Origin: Methylocella silvestris
Lineage (GTDB): Bacteria; Pseudomonadota; Alphaproteobacteria; Rhizobiales; Beijerinckiaceae
Length of the DNA stretch: 64,000 nucleotides
Reading direction: 5' to 3'
Assembly: GCF_002891535.1 (NCBI RefSeq)
Contig: NZ_PDZR01000009.1
Span: 62,001 to 126,000, forward strand
A model generated the notes under the pieces. It had not been told where the DNA came from. It saw nothing but the letters and a program-made list of their open reading frames with translations, and did no database searches. Below, piece by piece: positions 28,229 to 37,315 of the stretch. Numbering within the stretch: position 1 is the first letter of the stretch; every line of letters begins with the position of its first letter. A program made the position numbers and the translations under genes.

Positions 28229-28327
28229 CGTTCAGATGGAATCATCTGGACGAGAGGGAAAATCTCCAACTTGTTCATGTAAAGCGGTTTCCTATAGATC
28301 ACATGTTTTCATGTAATCGGAAAGCGC
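28229..28327. repeat. Double palindromic intergenic element
   Basis: Two adjacent imperfect palindromes. The first is CGTTCAGATG-GAAT-CATCTGGACG (28229-28252), arms differing at one base. The second (28284-28327) has outer arms GCGGTTTCC / GGAAAGCGC and inner arms ACATG / CATGT around TTTT. It looks like a dispersed alphaproteobacterial intergenic repeat and may double as terminator for the emr operon. No second copy was noticed in the window. Confidence 0.55.
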
Positions 28328-28337
28328 TCTCGCAACG

Positions 28338-28814
28338 TCAAGCCGGCTGCGCCAAAACCCCCGGCGCCTCGCGCCAGATCACCATGAGAAGCCTTACGAA
28401 AGCAGCGTCGCGACGCGCCGGCCTTTTTTCGCCGCCCTGCCCGGCGCCGGCGCCGGAACAAATGCGCGCGTCGCGCGTCAGCGTGCGGCGAAGCGCTTCG
28501 GACAACAGCGCGCCGAAGGCCGCCGCCTCCTGATCGGCGCCCGCCGAGGCGGCGCGCTCGCCCAGCCGCCGCCAGGCTTCGTCAGCGGCTTCGAGCGCAA
28601 AATTGACCAGCGCACTGGCAAGGTAGCTTTCGGTCGTGACGCCGCGATGCACGGCGACGGCGTGAATTTCATCGGCAAGGTCAGGATCGAGCCGGTCAAG
28701 GATTGCGCTGGCTTCAATGCCGCCGGATCGCAGCCCTGTGACCAGATCGCGCAATGGCAAGGGTTCGGACAGGTCGAAGCGTAATTCGGCGCCTCTCAAC
28801 AGAAAATCGAACAT
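28338..28814 (-). CDS. Hypothetical protein, 158 aa
   Basis: Soluble, helix-rich and not recognised. The N-terminus MFDFLLRGAELRFDLSEPLP leads into DLVTGLRSGGIEASAILDRL, a conserved-looking Ala/Leu helical region up to about residue 100. The C-terminal 50 residues are basic (GQGGEKRPARRDAAF). The start is set at ATG 28814 with a G-rich stretch upstream; the upstream ATG adds 14 uninformative residues. It is isolated: convergent with the emr operon and divergent from the histidine phosphatase gene. Confidence 0.55.
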   Translation of the reverse strand: MFDFLLRGAELRFDLSEPLPLRDLVTGLRSGGIEASAILDRLDPDLADEIHAVAVHRGVTTESYLASALVNFALEAADEAWRRLGERAASAGADQEAAAFGALLSEALRRTLTRDARICSGAGAGQGGEKRPARRDAAFVRLLMVIWREAPGVLAQPA

Positions 28815-28939
28815 GAACAACCCCGCTGGCTTGAGCGTTGGCGGCATGACTAACAAGCGTTACTCTATCATGAACGGCCGAGGCTGAACCCGGTTCAGAT
28901 CAAATCGTCCATTGGCGCAATGCTTGCCAGATGAGGCTT

Positions 28940-29596
28940 ATGACGACCCGATTTTGCCTCGTGCGCCATGGCGAGACCGACTGGAATGCCGAGGGGCGTC
29001 TCCAGGGGCAACTCGATATCGGGCTCAACGCCAGCGGCCGCGCGCAGGCTAAGGCCGCGGCCACGCGGCTCGCCGCCTGCCGTTTTGACGCGATCTTCAG
29101 CAGCGATCTCGAACGCGCCTATGACACGGCGGTCCCGATGGGGAAGGCCCTCGGCCTGCCGGTCGAGACCACTCCCGCGCTGCGCGAGCGGTTTTTCGGC
29201 GCGTTTCAGGGCCTGACGCATGCAGAGGCGCAAGCGCTTTTTCCGGCCGATTATGCGCGTTTTGCCGCCCGCGATCCCGAGGCGCCGCTGCCCGGCGACG
29301 GAGAGAGCCTCTGCGCCTTTTCGCGGCGCGTCGGCGGCGCGCTCAATCATCTCGCCGATGAGCTTGGCGGCAACACGATCCTGATCGTCGCCCATGGCGG
29401 CGTGCTTGATATGGCGCGCCGGCTGGCGTCCGGTCAGGATTTGCGGCAAAAACGCGATTTTACGTTGCTCAACGCCGCCCTCAACTGGATCGAACGGCGC
29501 GACGGTCAGTGGGCCGTGCAGAGTTGGGGCGACGTAGCCCATCTCGACGGGTCGCTCGACGAAATTCTGGATGCAGCGGGGGGAGCCGGCGCCTAG
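28940..29596 (+). CDS. Histidine phosphatase family protein
   Basis: Phosphoglycerate mutase-like fold, 218 aa. The phosphohistidine motif is LVRHGETDWNAEGRLQG (RHG near residue 8-10), the second His is in IVAHGGVLDMARRL, and SSDLERAYDTA plus ERFFGAFQGLTHAEA are family blocks. Members include GpmB-like, alpha-ribazole phosphatase (CobC) and general sugar-phosphate phosphatases; the substrate cannot be assigned. ATG 28940 is chosen because GAGG precedes it at good spacing. Confidence 0.9.
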   Translation: MTTRFCLVRHGETDWNAEGRLQGQLDIGLNASGRAQAKAAATRLAACRFDAIFSSDLERAYDTAVPMGKALGLPVETTPALRERFFGAFQGLTHAEAQALFPADYARFAARDPEAPLPGDGESLCAFSRRVGGALNHLADELGGNTILIVAHGGVLDMARRLASGQDLRQKRDFTLLNAALNWIERRDGQWAVQSWGDVAHLDGSLDEILDAAGGAGA

Positions 29597-29651
29597 CCAC
29601 GGACTTATTTGCGCGCCCGCCGCGACAGAAGAAGCGCGATGACGCTCACTC

Positions 29652-30650
29652 TCAAACCTCGCTCTCCGGCGGCGTCAGCACGGCGGCGCCCGATAGGCGT
29701 CCCTTGCGCAAATCGTCGAGCGCCTCATTGGCCCGCTCCAGCGGATAGATCGTCGTCACCGTCCGCACCGGTATTTTGGGGGCGAGCGCCAGAAACTCCT
29801 CGGCGTCGCGCCGGGTGAGATTGGCGACCGAGCGTATTATCCGCTCCTCCCACAGATCGGCATAGGGAAAGCTCGGGATATCGCTCATATGGATGCCGCC
29901 GCAGACCACCGTTCCGCCCTTGTCCACCGCTTTGAGGGCGGCTGGAACCAGCGCGCCGACGGGCGCAAATATCAGCGCGGCGTCGAGCTTGTGCGGCGGC
30001 AACTCGTCTGAGCCGCCCGCCCAGACCGCGCCGCATTTTTTTGCAAATTCCTGCGCCGCCGCGTCGCCCGACCGGGTGAAAGCGTAAATCGCCCAGCCCG
30101 AATGCCGCGCCACCTGCGCGACGATATGAGCAGCGGCGCCAAAGCCATAGAGTCCGAGCCGGCGACCTTCGCCGGCGAGGCGCAGCGTCCGGTAGCCGAT
30201 CAGCCCGGCGCAGAGCAGCGGCGCCGCGTCAACGTCCGTATAGTCATCCGGCAGGCGGAAGGCGAAACGCTCATCGGCGCACGTAAATTGCGCATAGCCG
30301 CCGTCGATGTCGTATCCGGTGAAGCGCGCCTGATCGCAGAGATTTTCGCGCCCGGAACGGCAGAATTTGCACGTTCCGCAAGTCCATCCGAGCCAGGGAA
30401 CGCCGACCCTGTCGCCGGGTTTGAAGCGGCTGACCCCTGCGCCGAGCTGCGTCACCACGCCCGCGATCTCATGCCCGATAATCAGCGGCAACTTTGGGCG
30501 CGGCAGCTCGCCGTCGATGACATGGAGGTCGGTGCGGCAGACCGCGCAGGCTTGCACCTTGATCAGCACTTCCCCCGCGCCCGGCGCAGGGGTCGCCACC
30601 TCGCGCAGGACGAGCGGCCTGCCGCTGCCTTCAAAGATCATGGCTAGCAT
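29652..30650 (-). CDS. Zinc-dependent alcohol dehydrogenase
   Basis: A 332-aa medium-chain dehydrogenase. Catalytic zinc ligands lie in CAVCRTDLHVIDGE and GHEIAG; the structural zinc site is CGTCKFCRSGRENLC. The Rossmann region reads GLYGFGAAAHIVAQVA, a variant in which GxGxxG is LYGFGAAA, and the chain matches the AdhP/'zinc-binding alcohol dehydrogenase family' group oxidising short alcohols or reducing aldehydes. It is followed by the MscS-like gene in the upstream direction on the same strand (23-base gap). Confidence 0.9.
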   Translation of the reverse strand: MLAMIFEGSGRPLVLREVATPAPGAGEVLIKVQACAVCRTDLHVIDGELPRPKLPLIIGHEIAGVVTQLGAGVSRFKPGDRVGVPWLGWTCGTCKFCRSGRENLCDQARFTGYDIDGGYAQFTCADERFAFRLPDDYTDVDAAPLLCAGLIGYRTLRLAGEGRRLGLYGFGAAAHIVAQVARHSGWAIYAFTRSGDAAAQEFAKKCGAVWAGGSDELPPHKLDAALIFAPVGALVPAALKAVDKGGTVVCGGIHMSDIPSFPYADLWEERIIRSVANLTRRDAEEFLALAPKIPVRTVTTIYPLERANEALDDLRKGRLSGAAVLTPPESEV

Positions 30651-30673
30651 CGTCGCCTGTCTCCCATCAGCCG

Positions 30674-32203
30674 TCAGCGCGCAGAGGTCAGATCGAGCTG
30701 GAACAGCTCCATGATCCGATCGGCGAAACGCTTTGCCGTGTGACCGGTGTGGTGTTTGACGTCCGCGTCGTTTTTCTGCTCCATCGCCCGCCGCTGCGCC
30801 AACGCCTCGCCGAGCTGATGCGACAGTCCGGGCCGCGAACGCAGCATAGGGGCAAGGTCTGCAGCGCCAATCTCATAGACGACGGCGCGGGTGACGGCGC
30901 GCAACGCATTCTGCTGCGGCTCGCCGAGCAGCAGGCCGCCCTCGCCGAAATAATCGCCGGGCGCCAGCCGCGTCAGCTCGCGATCGTCGCGCGCGTGATA
31001 GAGCGCAAGCGCGCCAGCCTGCACGATGCCGAGGGATTGCGCCAGCTCGCCCGGCCCGATGACGACCTCATTCGCCTCATATTCCTTGCGCTTCATTTTC
31101 TCCGCCAGCGCAGCCCTGTCCTCTTTCGCGAGGGAGCCGAACAAGGGCAGGCGCATCGTGATCCTGCCGGCAGCGGCCGCAGGCGTCTCAAATTCGATGT
31201 CCGGCGCGTAGGAATCGCCGGCGTCGGGCGCAAAGCTGAGGCCGGCTGCGACGGCGTGGCGATAGAAACGGTCGAAAACCTCATTTGTGGCGCTGTCGAT
31301 GAGGGTGCGGTCATGCACCCTGCATTTCAGCTCAACCTCGATCGCCGATCCGTTGAGCGATTTGACGGTGGCGGTCGGCGGCGGATCATGGAGGATCAGA
31401 TTGCAACTGGCCATCGCCTCAAGCCCCAGTTCGACTATGGCAGCGGGGGAGTGGGCCGGCCTCAGCCGCACCAGCACCCGCGCGTCGCGCGCCGAATCGG
31501 GCCAGCTCTGGTTGAGCAGCCTCGCCTTGGCGATGACGCTGTTCGGGATGATCGCCAGATCATGAGTCGACGTCAAAAGATGCACGTTCTGCCAATTGGT
31601 CTCGACGATGCGTCCCTCGACGGCGCTATCGACGACGATCCAGTCGCCGATGCGGTAAGACCGGCCGAGGCTGATCGCGACCCCTGAGAAAACATCGGCA
31701 AGCGTGCTTTGGAGCGCGAGGCCGGCGATGATGGCGACGGCGCCGGAGGTCGCAAACAGCGCCCCGACCGGAACCTCGAAGACCTGGCCGACAATGGCGA
31801 AGGCGACGCCGAGATAGATCAGCCCGGCGATCAGCTGCTGAAACAGCCGGCTTTCCTGCGGCTTGCGTTCGAAAATGACAAAGGCGTCGACGATGCCGAC
31901 AAGGCTGCGCGCGAGCGCGATCCACCACAAAACTTCGATGAAATAGAGCCCGATCTGATGCGCGGAGCTTTGCCCGGCGTCATGGCGCGGCTGATAGGGC
32001 TGAATGCCTTGACTGGCGAGCGCAGCCGTCAAGGCGACAAAGGAGCCGAGCCGGCCAGTGAGCCGCCACATGGCGTCCCGTCGGAGGGCGAGGATCGCGA
32101 GAGAAACGCAGCCAAGACTAAGGGCGCCCGCCATGACAGCGATATCGGAATGCTCGGCGGCGAGAGAGAAGAGCTGCGCCGGCTGCATCTGCGCCATGTT
32201 CAT
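30674..32203 (-). CDS. MscS-type mechanosensitive channel fused to a cNMP-binding domain
   Basis: A 509-aa protein. Hydrophobic segments at about 21-40, 51-66, 83-110 and 122-141 precede the MscS pore helix and beta domain (GAVAIIAGLALQSTLADVFS, then IGDWIVV; about 153-300). The C-terminal cyclic-nucleotide-binding domain spans about 352-460, with LPLFGSLAKEDR at its start and GDYFGEGGLLLG at 416-427. Such fusions are known as bacterial cyclic-nucleotide-gated (bCNG) channels. The ATG at 32203 is preferred over an upstream GTG. Confidence 0.88.
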   Translation of the reverse strand: MNMAQMQPAQLFSLAAEHSDIAVMAGALSLGCVSLAILALRRDAMWRLTGRLGSFVALTAALASQGIQPYQPRHDAGQSSAHQIGLYFIEVLWWIALARSLVGIVDAFVIFERKPQESRLFQQLIAGLIYLGVAFAIVGQVFEVPVGALFATSGAVAIIAGLALQSTLADVFSGVAISLGRSYRIGDWIVVDSAVEGRIVETNWQNVHLLTSTHDLAIIPNSVIAKARLLNQSWPDSARDARVLVRLRPAHSPAAIVELGLEAMASCNLILHDPPPTATVKSLNGSAIEVELKCRVHDRTLIDSATNEVFDRFYRHAVAAGLSFAPDAGDSYAPDIEFETPAAAAGRITMRLPLFGSLAKEDRAALAEKMKRKEYEANEVVIGPGELAQSLGIVQAGALALYHARDDRELTRLAPGDYFGEGGLLLGEPQQNALRAVTRAVVYEIGAADLAPMLRSRPGLSHQLGEALAQRRAMEQKNDADVKHHTGHTAKRFADRIMELFQLDLTSAR

Positions 32204-32301
32204 TGCAGGCGGCTCCCGCGCCACAACTCGAAAATATCGCTGGCCCCGTGTTAAATCGTAATTTCTCCTGGCGAACCCTGCCGGGTCCGCTTGCGAGCGG
32301 C

Positions 32302-32622
32302 CTAACGCGCCCGCTCGCTCTCCGCCTTGCCTCTTTGCTCGAACACATCCTTGCAGCCGGGGCTAAGCTCGCTGACGTGCTGGATCAGGCATTCCTTGAC
32401 CCGCGTCGGATCGGGGATTGCCGAAGAACAAATGGACAACGCGTCGGGCGTGCAGGCCTCCCGCTCTTCGGCCGTTCCCTCGAACCCTTGCGCAAGCGCC
32501 GCGCCTGCCCACAGAGAGAGCAGCGCGACGGCGAAAAATGCCCGCGCCGACGCGGACCCCGAAGTCCCGACCGCCCGCGGCGCCCTGCCCAGTTCGACAG
32601 ACCTGCTTTGCGCCTTAACCAT
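32302..32622 (-). CDS. Small secreted Cys-containing protein
   Basis: A 106-aa precursor. After a basic N-terminus, a hydrophobic segment (FFAVALLSLWAGAALAQ, about residues 29-45) forms a signal peptide ending in ALA-Q. The mature part has four Cys in the pattern EREACTPDALSIC ... RVKECL ... SPGCKDVF, a recurring short secreted family of Rhizobiales with unknown function, perhaps stabilised by two disulfides. GGAG precedes the ATG. Confidence 0.75.
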   Translation of the reverse strand: MVKAQSRSVELGRAPRAVGTSGSASARAFFAVALLSLWAGAALAQGFEGTAEEREACTPDALSICSSAIPDPTRVKECLIQHVSELSPGCKDVFEQRGKAESERAR

Positions 32623-32739
32623 GGTATCTCCGATCGCTGCATGGGATTGACGCTCCGCCGGACCGGCGGGCGCAAATTTTGGTGAATGATCGCAGCAGCC
32701 TTGTCAAACTGGAGGCCGCGTGTTTCGCCGGCCGCCGTC

Positions 32740-33147
32740 CTACAATCTGGCGGCGACGTCGACGCCGGCCTGAGCGATGATCGCGTCTTGCGAGGATTGA
32801 ACGCCGGAAACGCCAATGGCGCCGACGACGCGTCCGTCATGGATCAGCGGCAGGCCGCCTTCGATCGGCGTCGCGCCGGGCAGCGTCAGCATCACGGCGC
32901 GGCCGCCGACGACCGCCTCCTCAAGGCTTTTGGTGGTGCGCTTGAAGAGGAACGCCGTCCGCGCCTTCTCCTGCGACACCGTGACGGAGCCCGTCGGCGC
33001 GTCGTCAAGGCGCTGCAGGACCAGAAGATGACCGCCGTCATCGACCACGGAGATGGTGACGTTCCAGGCGTTCTTGACCGCTTCGGCTTCGGCGGCCGCC
33101 GCGATCGCCTTGGCGTCGGCAAGAGAGAGAGATTTTTTTACGAACAT
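32740..33147 (-). CDS. HbpS/GlcG-family (DUF336) heme-binding-like protein
   Basis: A 135-aa single-domain protein starting LSLADAKAIAAAAEAEA and containing VTISVVDDGGHLLVLQRLDD, KARTAFLFKRTT and VVGAIGVSG, the full signature of the GlcG/HbpS family. Family members bind heme or cobalamin-like ligands or act as accessory proteins in glycol/propanediol use; here the ligand is not known. No signal peptide. It stands alone, separated by 146 bases from the upstream tetR. Confidence 0.88.
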   Translation of the reverse strand: MFVKKSLSLADAKAIAAAAEAEAVKNAWNVTISVVDDGGHLLVLQRLDDAPTGSVTVSQEKARTAFLFKRTTKSLEEAVVGGRAVMLTLPGATPIEGGLPLIHDGRVVGAIGVSGVQSSQDAIIAQAGVDVAARL

Positions 33148-33293
33148 TCAGGGTCGTCTCCGAAGCATCGCGGCGCCATCCGACGTTTTGCGTAGGCGCG
33201 ACCGTTCTAACGCGGGCCGCAACGCCTCCACAAGGCCGCCAGCGAAAAGAACTCAAGCCGGGCGCGGGTTTCTCGCCGCGGGACGATTCTGCC

Positions 33294-34007
33294 TCAGTCG
33301 TTCCCGGTCCGGTCGCCCGGCGCGGCGCAAGGCTGGCGTACCGCTGGCGCGGCGAATGGGCGGCGCGGCTCGGCGCCTTCAAGAAATTGGCGGACCGCCC
33401 TGGCGACAATCGCCTCGATTTCGGCGGCGTCCGGCGGTTTGCGCACGCCGATCAGGCATTTGAATCGGATCGTGCCGGACAGCATCTCGAGGAAATGGTC
33501 GGCTGCCGTTTCAGCATCGTCGATCGTAAGCTTGCCGGCGCTTGCCTGGCGCCTGAAAAATTCGGCGAGGAAGGCGCGGCTGCGTCCGGGGCCGAGCGTC
33601 CAGTAGCGCTCGGCGATGTCAGGAATGCGGGGCGCCTCGGCGACCATGAGACGATTGAGGCTCAACGCCGCGGGAGAGGTAATAATGCCAAGATAGCGGG
33701 CGCCAATTTCGGTCAAAGCCGCCTCCGGCTCCTGCGGCGCCAGTTTCTCCGGAGTCATGCCAAGAAAAATCGATTGGCAGGTTCCCGTGACGAGCGCCTC
33801 GAACAGGCCCTGCTTGTCGCCGAAAAGCGTATAAAGAGTCTGACGCGACCCGCCCGACAGGGCGATCACCTCGTCGATCGTCGCGGCGGCGAAGCCCTTA
33901 TCCTCGAACACGACGCGCGCCGCCTCAAGGAAGGCCCGCCGGCGCGCGGCAAGGCGCTTGCTTGGCGCGGGCTCGGAAGGCTCGAAGTTATTTATCTCGT
34001 CTGTCAT
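33294..34007 (-). CDS. TetR family regulator of the adjacent RND pump
   Basis: A 237-aa regulator; the DNA-binding domain at about residues 20-66 has AARVVFEDKGFAAATIDEVI and SGGSRQTLYTLFGDKQGLF. The effector domain (SLNRLMVAEAPRIPDIAERY) resembles the AcrR-like group with a TetR_C C-terminal domain. The last 20 residues are Pro-rich. It is divergent from the RND permease gene with 86 bases between, holding a perfect palindrome at 34045-34055; local repression is the inferred role. Confidence 0.9.
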   Translation of the reverse strand: MTDEINNFEPSEPAPSKRLAARRRAFLEAARVVFEDKGFAAATIDEVIALSGGSRQTLYTLFGDKQGLFEALVTGTCQSIFLGMTPEKLAPQEPEAALTEIGARYLGIITSPAALSLNRLMVAEAPRIPDIAERYWTLGPGRSRAFLAEFFRRQASAGKLTIDDAETAADHFLEMLSGTIRFKCLIGVRKPPDAAEIEAIVARAVRQFLEGAEPRRPFAAPAVRQPCAAPGDRTGND

Positions 34008-34044
34008 TCACAAGCATGTGACAAAAAGCGCTGGCCACTTGATA

Positions 34045-34055
34045 TGTACTGTACA
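34045..34055. promoter_or_regulatory. Perfect palindrome in the tetR/RND divergent promoter
   Basis: TGTACTGTACA is overlapped by TACAAT-type -10-like boxes (34052-34057 and 34057-34062) on the plus strand. On the minus strand TTGACG stands 17 bases before CATATC, a possible tetR promoter spanning the palindrome. It is a candidate TetR operator. Confidence 0.4.
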
Positions 34056-34093
34056 ATACAATACGTCAAGACCCGAAGTTTCGGAGATTAGAC

Positions 34094-37000
34094 ATGGGCA
34101 TTGTCGGTTTCGCGCTGCGATTCCGCCACACATTCTATGTGCTGGCGCTGATGATGCTTTTTTTGGGCGGCGCGGCGATTTTCACCACGCCCAAGGACAT
34201 TTTTCCGAACATCAATATTCCGGTCGTCACCGTCATCTGGCAGTATACGGGCCTGACGCCCGAGGAGATGGAGCAGCGGGTCACCACCTATAGCGAATAT
34301 TCGATCAGCTCCAGCGTCAGCGACGTCAAGAATATCGAGAGCCAGACATTGTCTGGCATCGCTGTCGAGAAGATCTACTTCCAGCCCAATGTAAATATCG
34401 ATCTGGCGATCGCGCAGGTCGTCTCCGGCTCCAATTCGATCCGCGCGCTGATGCCGACCGGCATTCAGGCGCCGATCGTCATCCAATACAACGCATCGTC
34501 GGTGCCAGTGCTGCAGCTGAGCTTGAGTTCAGATTCGCTGAACGAGCAACAGCTCTTCGATTATGGCCTCTATCAGATGCGCCAGGCGCTGGCGCCGATC
34601 CCGGGCATAACGCTGCCGACGCCCTATGGCGGCAAATACCGCCAGATCATGGTCGACCTCGATCCCGACGCGCTGCGCGCGCGGGGCATCACGCCGAACG
34701 ACATCGTCAACGCCGTCAATGCGCAGAGCCTGACGCTGCCGTCAGGCGACGTGAAGCTTGGCGACCAGCAATTCATCGTCAAAGTCAATAATGCGGCGCC
34801 CTCGATCGACGCGCTGAACCAGATTCCGATCAAGAAGGTCGGCGGCGCCACCGTCTTTCTGTCCGACGTCGCTCATGTGCGCGACGGCTGGGCGGTGCAG
34901 CAAAATATCGTGCGCGCCGAGGGCAAGCGCTCCGTTCTCCTGACCATCATCAAGAACGGCAACGCCTCGACGCTTGACGTCGTCAATCGGGTCAAGGCGG
35001 CGCTTCCGGACATTCAGAAGGCGGCCCCGCCCGGCATGGACATCAAGCTCCTGTTCGATCAGTCGGTGTTCGTGCAGAACGCCATCGACAGCGTGCTGCA
35101 TGAAGGCGCGATCGCCGCCGCACTCACCGCCTTGATGATCCTGATCTTCCTCGGCTCGTGGCGCTCGACGCTGGTCGTCATGGTGTCGATCCCGCTCTCG
35201 ATCCTGACGTCCGTCGCGATCCTGTCTGTCCTCGGCCAGACGATCAACACCATGACCCTCGGCGGCCTCGCTCTCGCTGTCGGCATTCTCGTCGACGATT
35301 CGACGGTGACCATCGAGAATACGCATCGCCTCCTTGAGGAAGGCATGGATTTCGACAAGGCTGTGCTCGAGGGCGCCGCCGGCATCGCCGTGCCGACGCT
35401 TATTTCGACGCTGGCGATCTGCTGCGTTTTCATATCGGTGTTCTTTTTGCAGGGCGCCGCGCGCTATCTGTTCGCGCCGCTGGCCATGGCCGTCGTGTTC
35501 GCCATGCTCGCCTCCTATTGCATTTCGCGGACGCTGACGCCGATCATGATCGGTCTTTTGATCCGCAAGGAGCATGAGCGGCATGGCGAGGCGACGGACT
35601 GGCTCGCAAGATTTCACGCACGTTTTAATGCCGGCTTTGACCGCTTCCGCGATTTCTACGCGTGGCTGCTCACCGGCATTTTGCGGCGCAGGATCCTGAC
35701 GCCGGCGATTGCGCTCCTCGTCGTCGCCGGCGCGGGCGCCCTTTCACTGAACGTTGGGTCCGATTTCTTTCCGACGGTCGACGCCGGCCTCATCCAGCTG
35801 CATGTTCGCGTTCCGGCCCGCACCCGCATCGAGCGCACGGAGCAGATTTTCCAGGATGTCGAGGATAAGATTCGCGAGCTCGTTCCAGCAAACGACCTGA
35901 AACTCGTTCTCGACAATATCGGCCTGCCGCAGCGGCTCTATAATCTCGCCTTCACCGACGGCAGCGCCATCGGCGTCAATGACGGCGTGATCCAGATCGA
36001 ACTCGCCGAGGGGCATCAGGGGACAGCCAAAATCATCAGCACCCTGCGGCGGGAGCTGAGCGTCGCTTTCCCCGACGTCATGTTTTATTTTCAGCCGGCC
36101 GATCTCGTCACGCAGGTGTTGAATTTCGGCGTGCCGACGCAGATCGACGTCCAGATTCAGGGGCGCGACCGCGAGAACAACAAACGGGTCGCGGCGCTGC
36201 TGCAGGAGAAAATGAGCCGCGTTCCCGGCCTCGTCGACGCCCACATTCAGCAGGAGCTGAACGCACCGATGCTCTATTACACGGTCGACCGCACCAGAGC
36301 GCAGCAGCTTGGGCTGAATATGCAGCAGGTCGCCAACAACCTCAACATCAGCCTCAGCTCGTCGGAACAGGTGTCGCCGAATTTCTGGACCGATCCCAAG
36401 AACGGAATTCCCTATTTTATGCCGGCGCAAACGCCGGAATATCGCCTGGCGAGCAAGAATCAGCTCGACAACACGCCGCTGTCCACCAGTTCCGACGCGG
36501 AAGGCACGCCGATACCGACCCTGCTCGGCAACATCGCGACGGCCCAGCGGATCGGCGTGCAATCGGTCTACAATCACTCGAACATCCAGGCCGTCTATGA
36601 CGTCTATGGCAGCGTTCAGGATCGCGATCTTGGCTCCGTCGCGAAGGAAGTCCGCCGCATCGTCGATGAGGTCTCGCCCGAGCTGAAGCCGGGCAACAAG
36701 ATCGTCATTCGCGGCCAGATCGAGAGCATGGAATCGGCCTTCGGCAATCTGGCGCTGGGACTGATCTTCGCCGCCGTTTTCGTCTACATGCTGATGGTGG
36801 TCAATTATCAGAGCTTCGTCGATCCGCTGGCGGTGATCCTCGCTTTGCCCGGCGCCGGCGCCGGCATCATCCTCCTGCTGTTCGTTACGGGCACGACCTT
36901 GAGCGTGCCTTCGCTGATGGGCGCGATCATGGCGATCGGCGTCGCCTCGGCCAATTCGATCCTGCTCGTGACCTTCGCGCGCGAGCAACGCGAGGCCGGC

Positions 37001-37315
37001 CATACGCCGTTCGAGGCGGCCCTGTCGGCCGGAGTCACCCGGCTTCGGCCCGTGCTGATGACCGCCGCCGCCATGATCGTCGGCATGATTCCGATGGCGA
37101 TCGGCGGCCCGGGCGAAGAGCAGAACGCCGTGCTGGCGCGCTCGGTGATCGGCGGCGTCGCGGTCGGCACATTGACCACGCTGCTGTTCGTGCCCTTCCT
37201 CTATTCCATCGTCGGCCGCTTTGAGCGCACGGAACCGCACGTCCACAAGGATCCGACCCCGCAGGGGTCAGCGCACGGATCGCCCGAAAGAACGCCCCAA
37301 GGATCGCCGTCATGA
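34094..37315 (+). CDS. RND efflux permease (AcrB/HAE-like, divergent)
   Basis: A 1073-aa inner-membrane pump with the two-fold repeat of RND transporters: helix 1 near residues 11-30, large periplasmic domains, and a membrane block at about 338-540. Asp401-Asp402 in VGILVDDSTVTIEN match the proton-relay pair of AcrB. The lysine expected in the helix-10 motif is absent: GVASANSILLV stands at about 949-959. The C-terminus (PTPQGSAHGSPERTPQGSPS) is polar and repetitive. CGGAGA precedes the ATG. The adaptor gene overlaps by 4 bases; no outer-membrane partner is adjacent. Confidence 0.92.
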   Translation: MGIVGFALRFRHTFYVLALMMLFLGGAAIFTTPKDIFPNINIPVVTVIWQYTGLTPEEMEQRVTTYSEYSISSSVSDVKNIESQTLSGIAVEKIYFQPNVNIDLAIAQVVSGSNSIRALMPTGIQAPIVIQYNASSVPVLQLSLSSDSLNEQQLFDYGLYQMRQALAPIPGITLPTPYGGKYRQIMVDLDPDALRARGITPNDIVNAVNAQSLTLPSGDVKLGDQQFIVKVNNAAPSIDALNQIPIKKVGGATVFLSDVAHVRDGWAVQQNIVRAEGKRSVLLTIIKNGNASTLDVVNRVKAALPDIQKAAPPGMDIKLLFDQSVFVQNAIDSVLHEGAIAAALTALMILIFLGSWRSTLVVMVSIPLSILTSVAILSVLGQTINTMTLGGLALAVGILVDDSTVTIENTHRLLEEGMDFDKAVLEGAAGIAVPTLISTLAICCVFISVFFLQGAARYLFAPLAMAVVFAMLASYCISRTLTPIMIGLLIRKEHERHGEATDWLARFHARFNAGFDRFRDFYAWLLTGILRRRILTPAIALLVVAGAGALSLNVGSDFFPTVDAGLIQLHVRVPARTRIERTEQIFQDVEDKIRELVPANDLKLVLDNIGLPQRLYNLAFTDGSAIGVNDGVIQIELAEGHQGTAKIISTLRRELSVAFPDVMFYFQPADLVTQVLNFGVPTQIDVQIQGRDRENNKRVAALLQEKMSRVPGLVDAHIQQELNAPMLYYTVDRTRAQQLGLNMQQVANNLNISLSSSEQVSPNFWTDPKNGIPYFMPAQTPEYRLASKNQLDNTPLSTSSDAEGTPIPTLLGNIATAQRIGVQSVYNHSNIQAVYDVYGSVQDRDLGSVAKEVRRIVDEVSPELKPGNKIVIRGQIESMESAFGNLALGLIFAAVFVYMLMVVNYQSFVDPLAVILALPGAGAGIILLLFVTGTTLSVPSLMGAIMAIGVASANSILLVTFAREQREAGHTPFEAALSAGVTRLRPVLMTAAAMIVGMIPMAIGGPGEEQNAVLARSVIGGVAVGTLTTLLFVPFLYSIVGRFERTEPHVHKDPTPQGSAHGSPERTPQGSPS

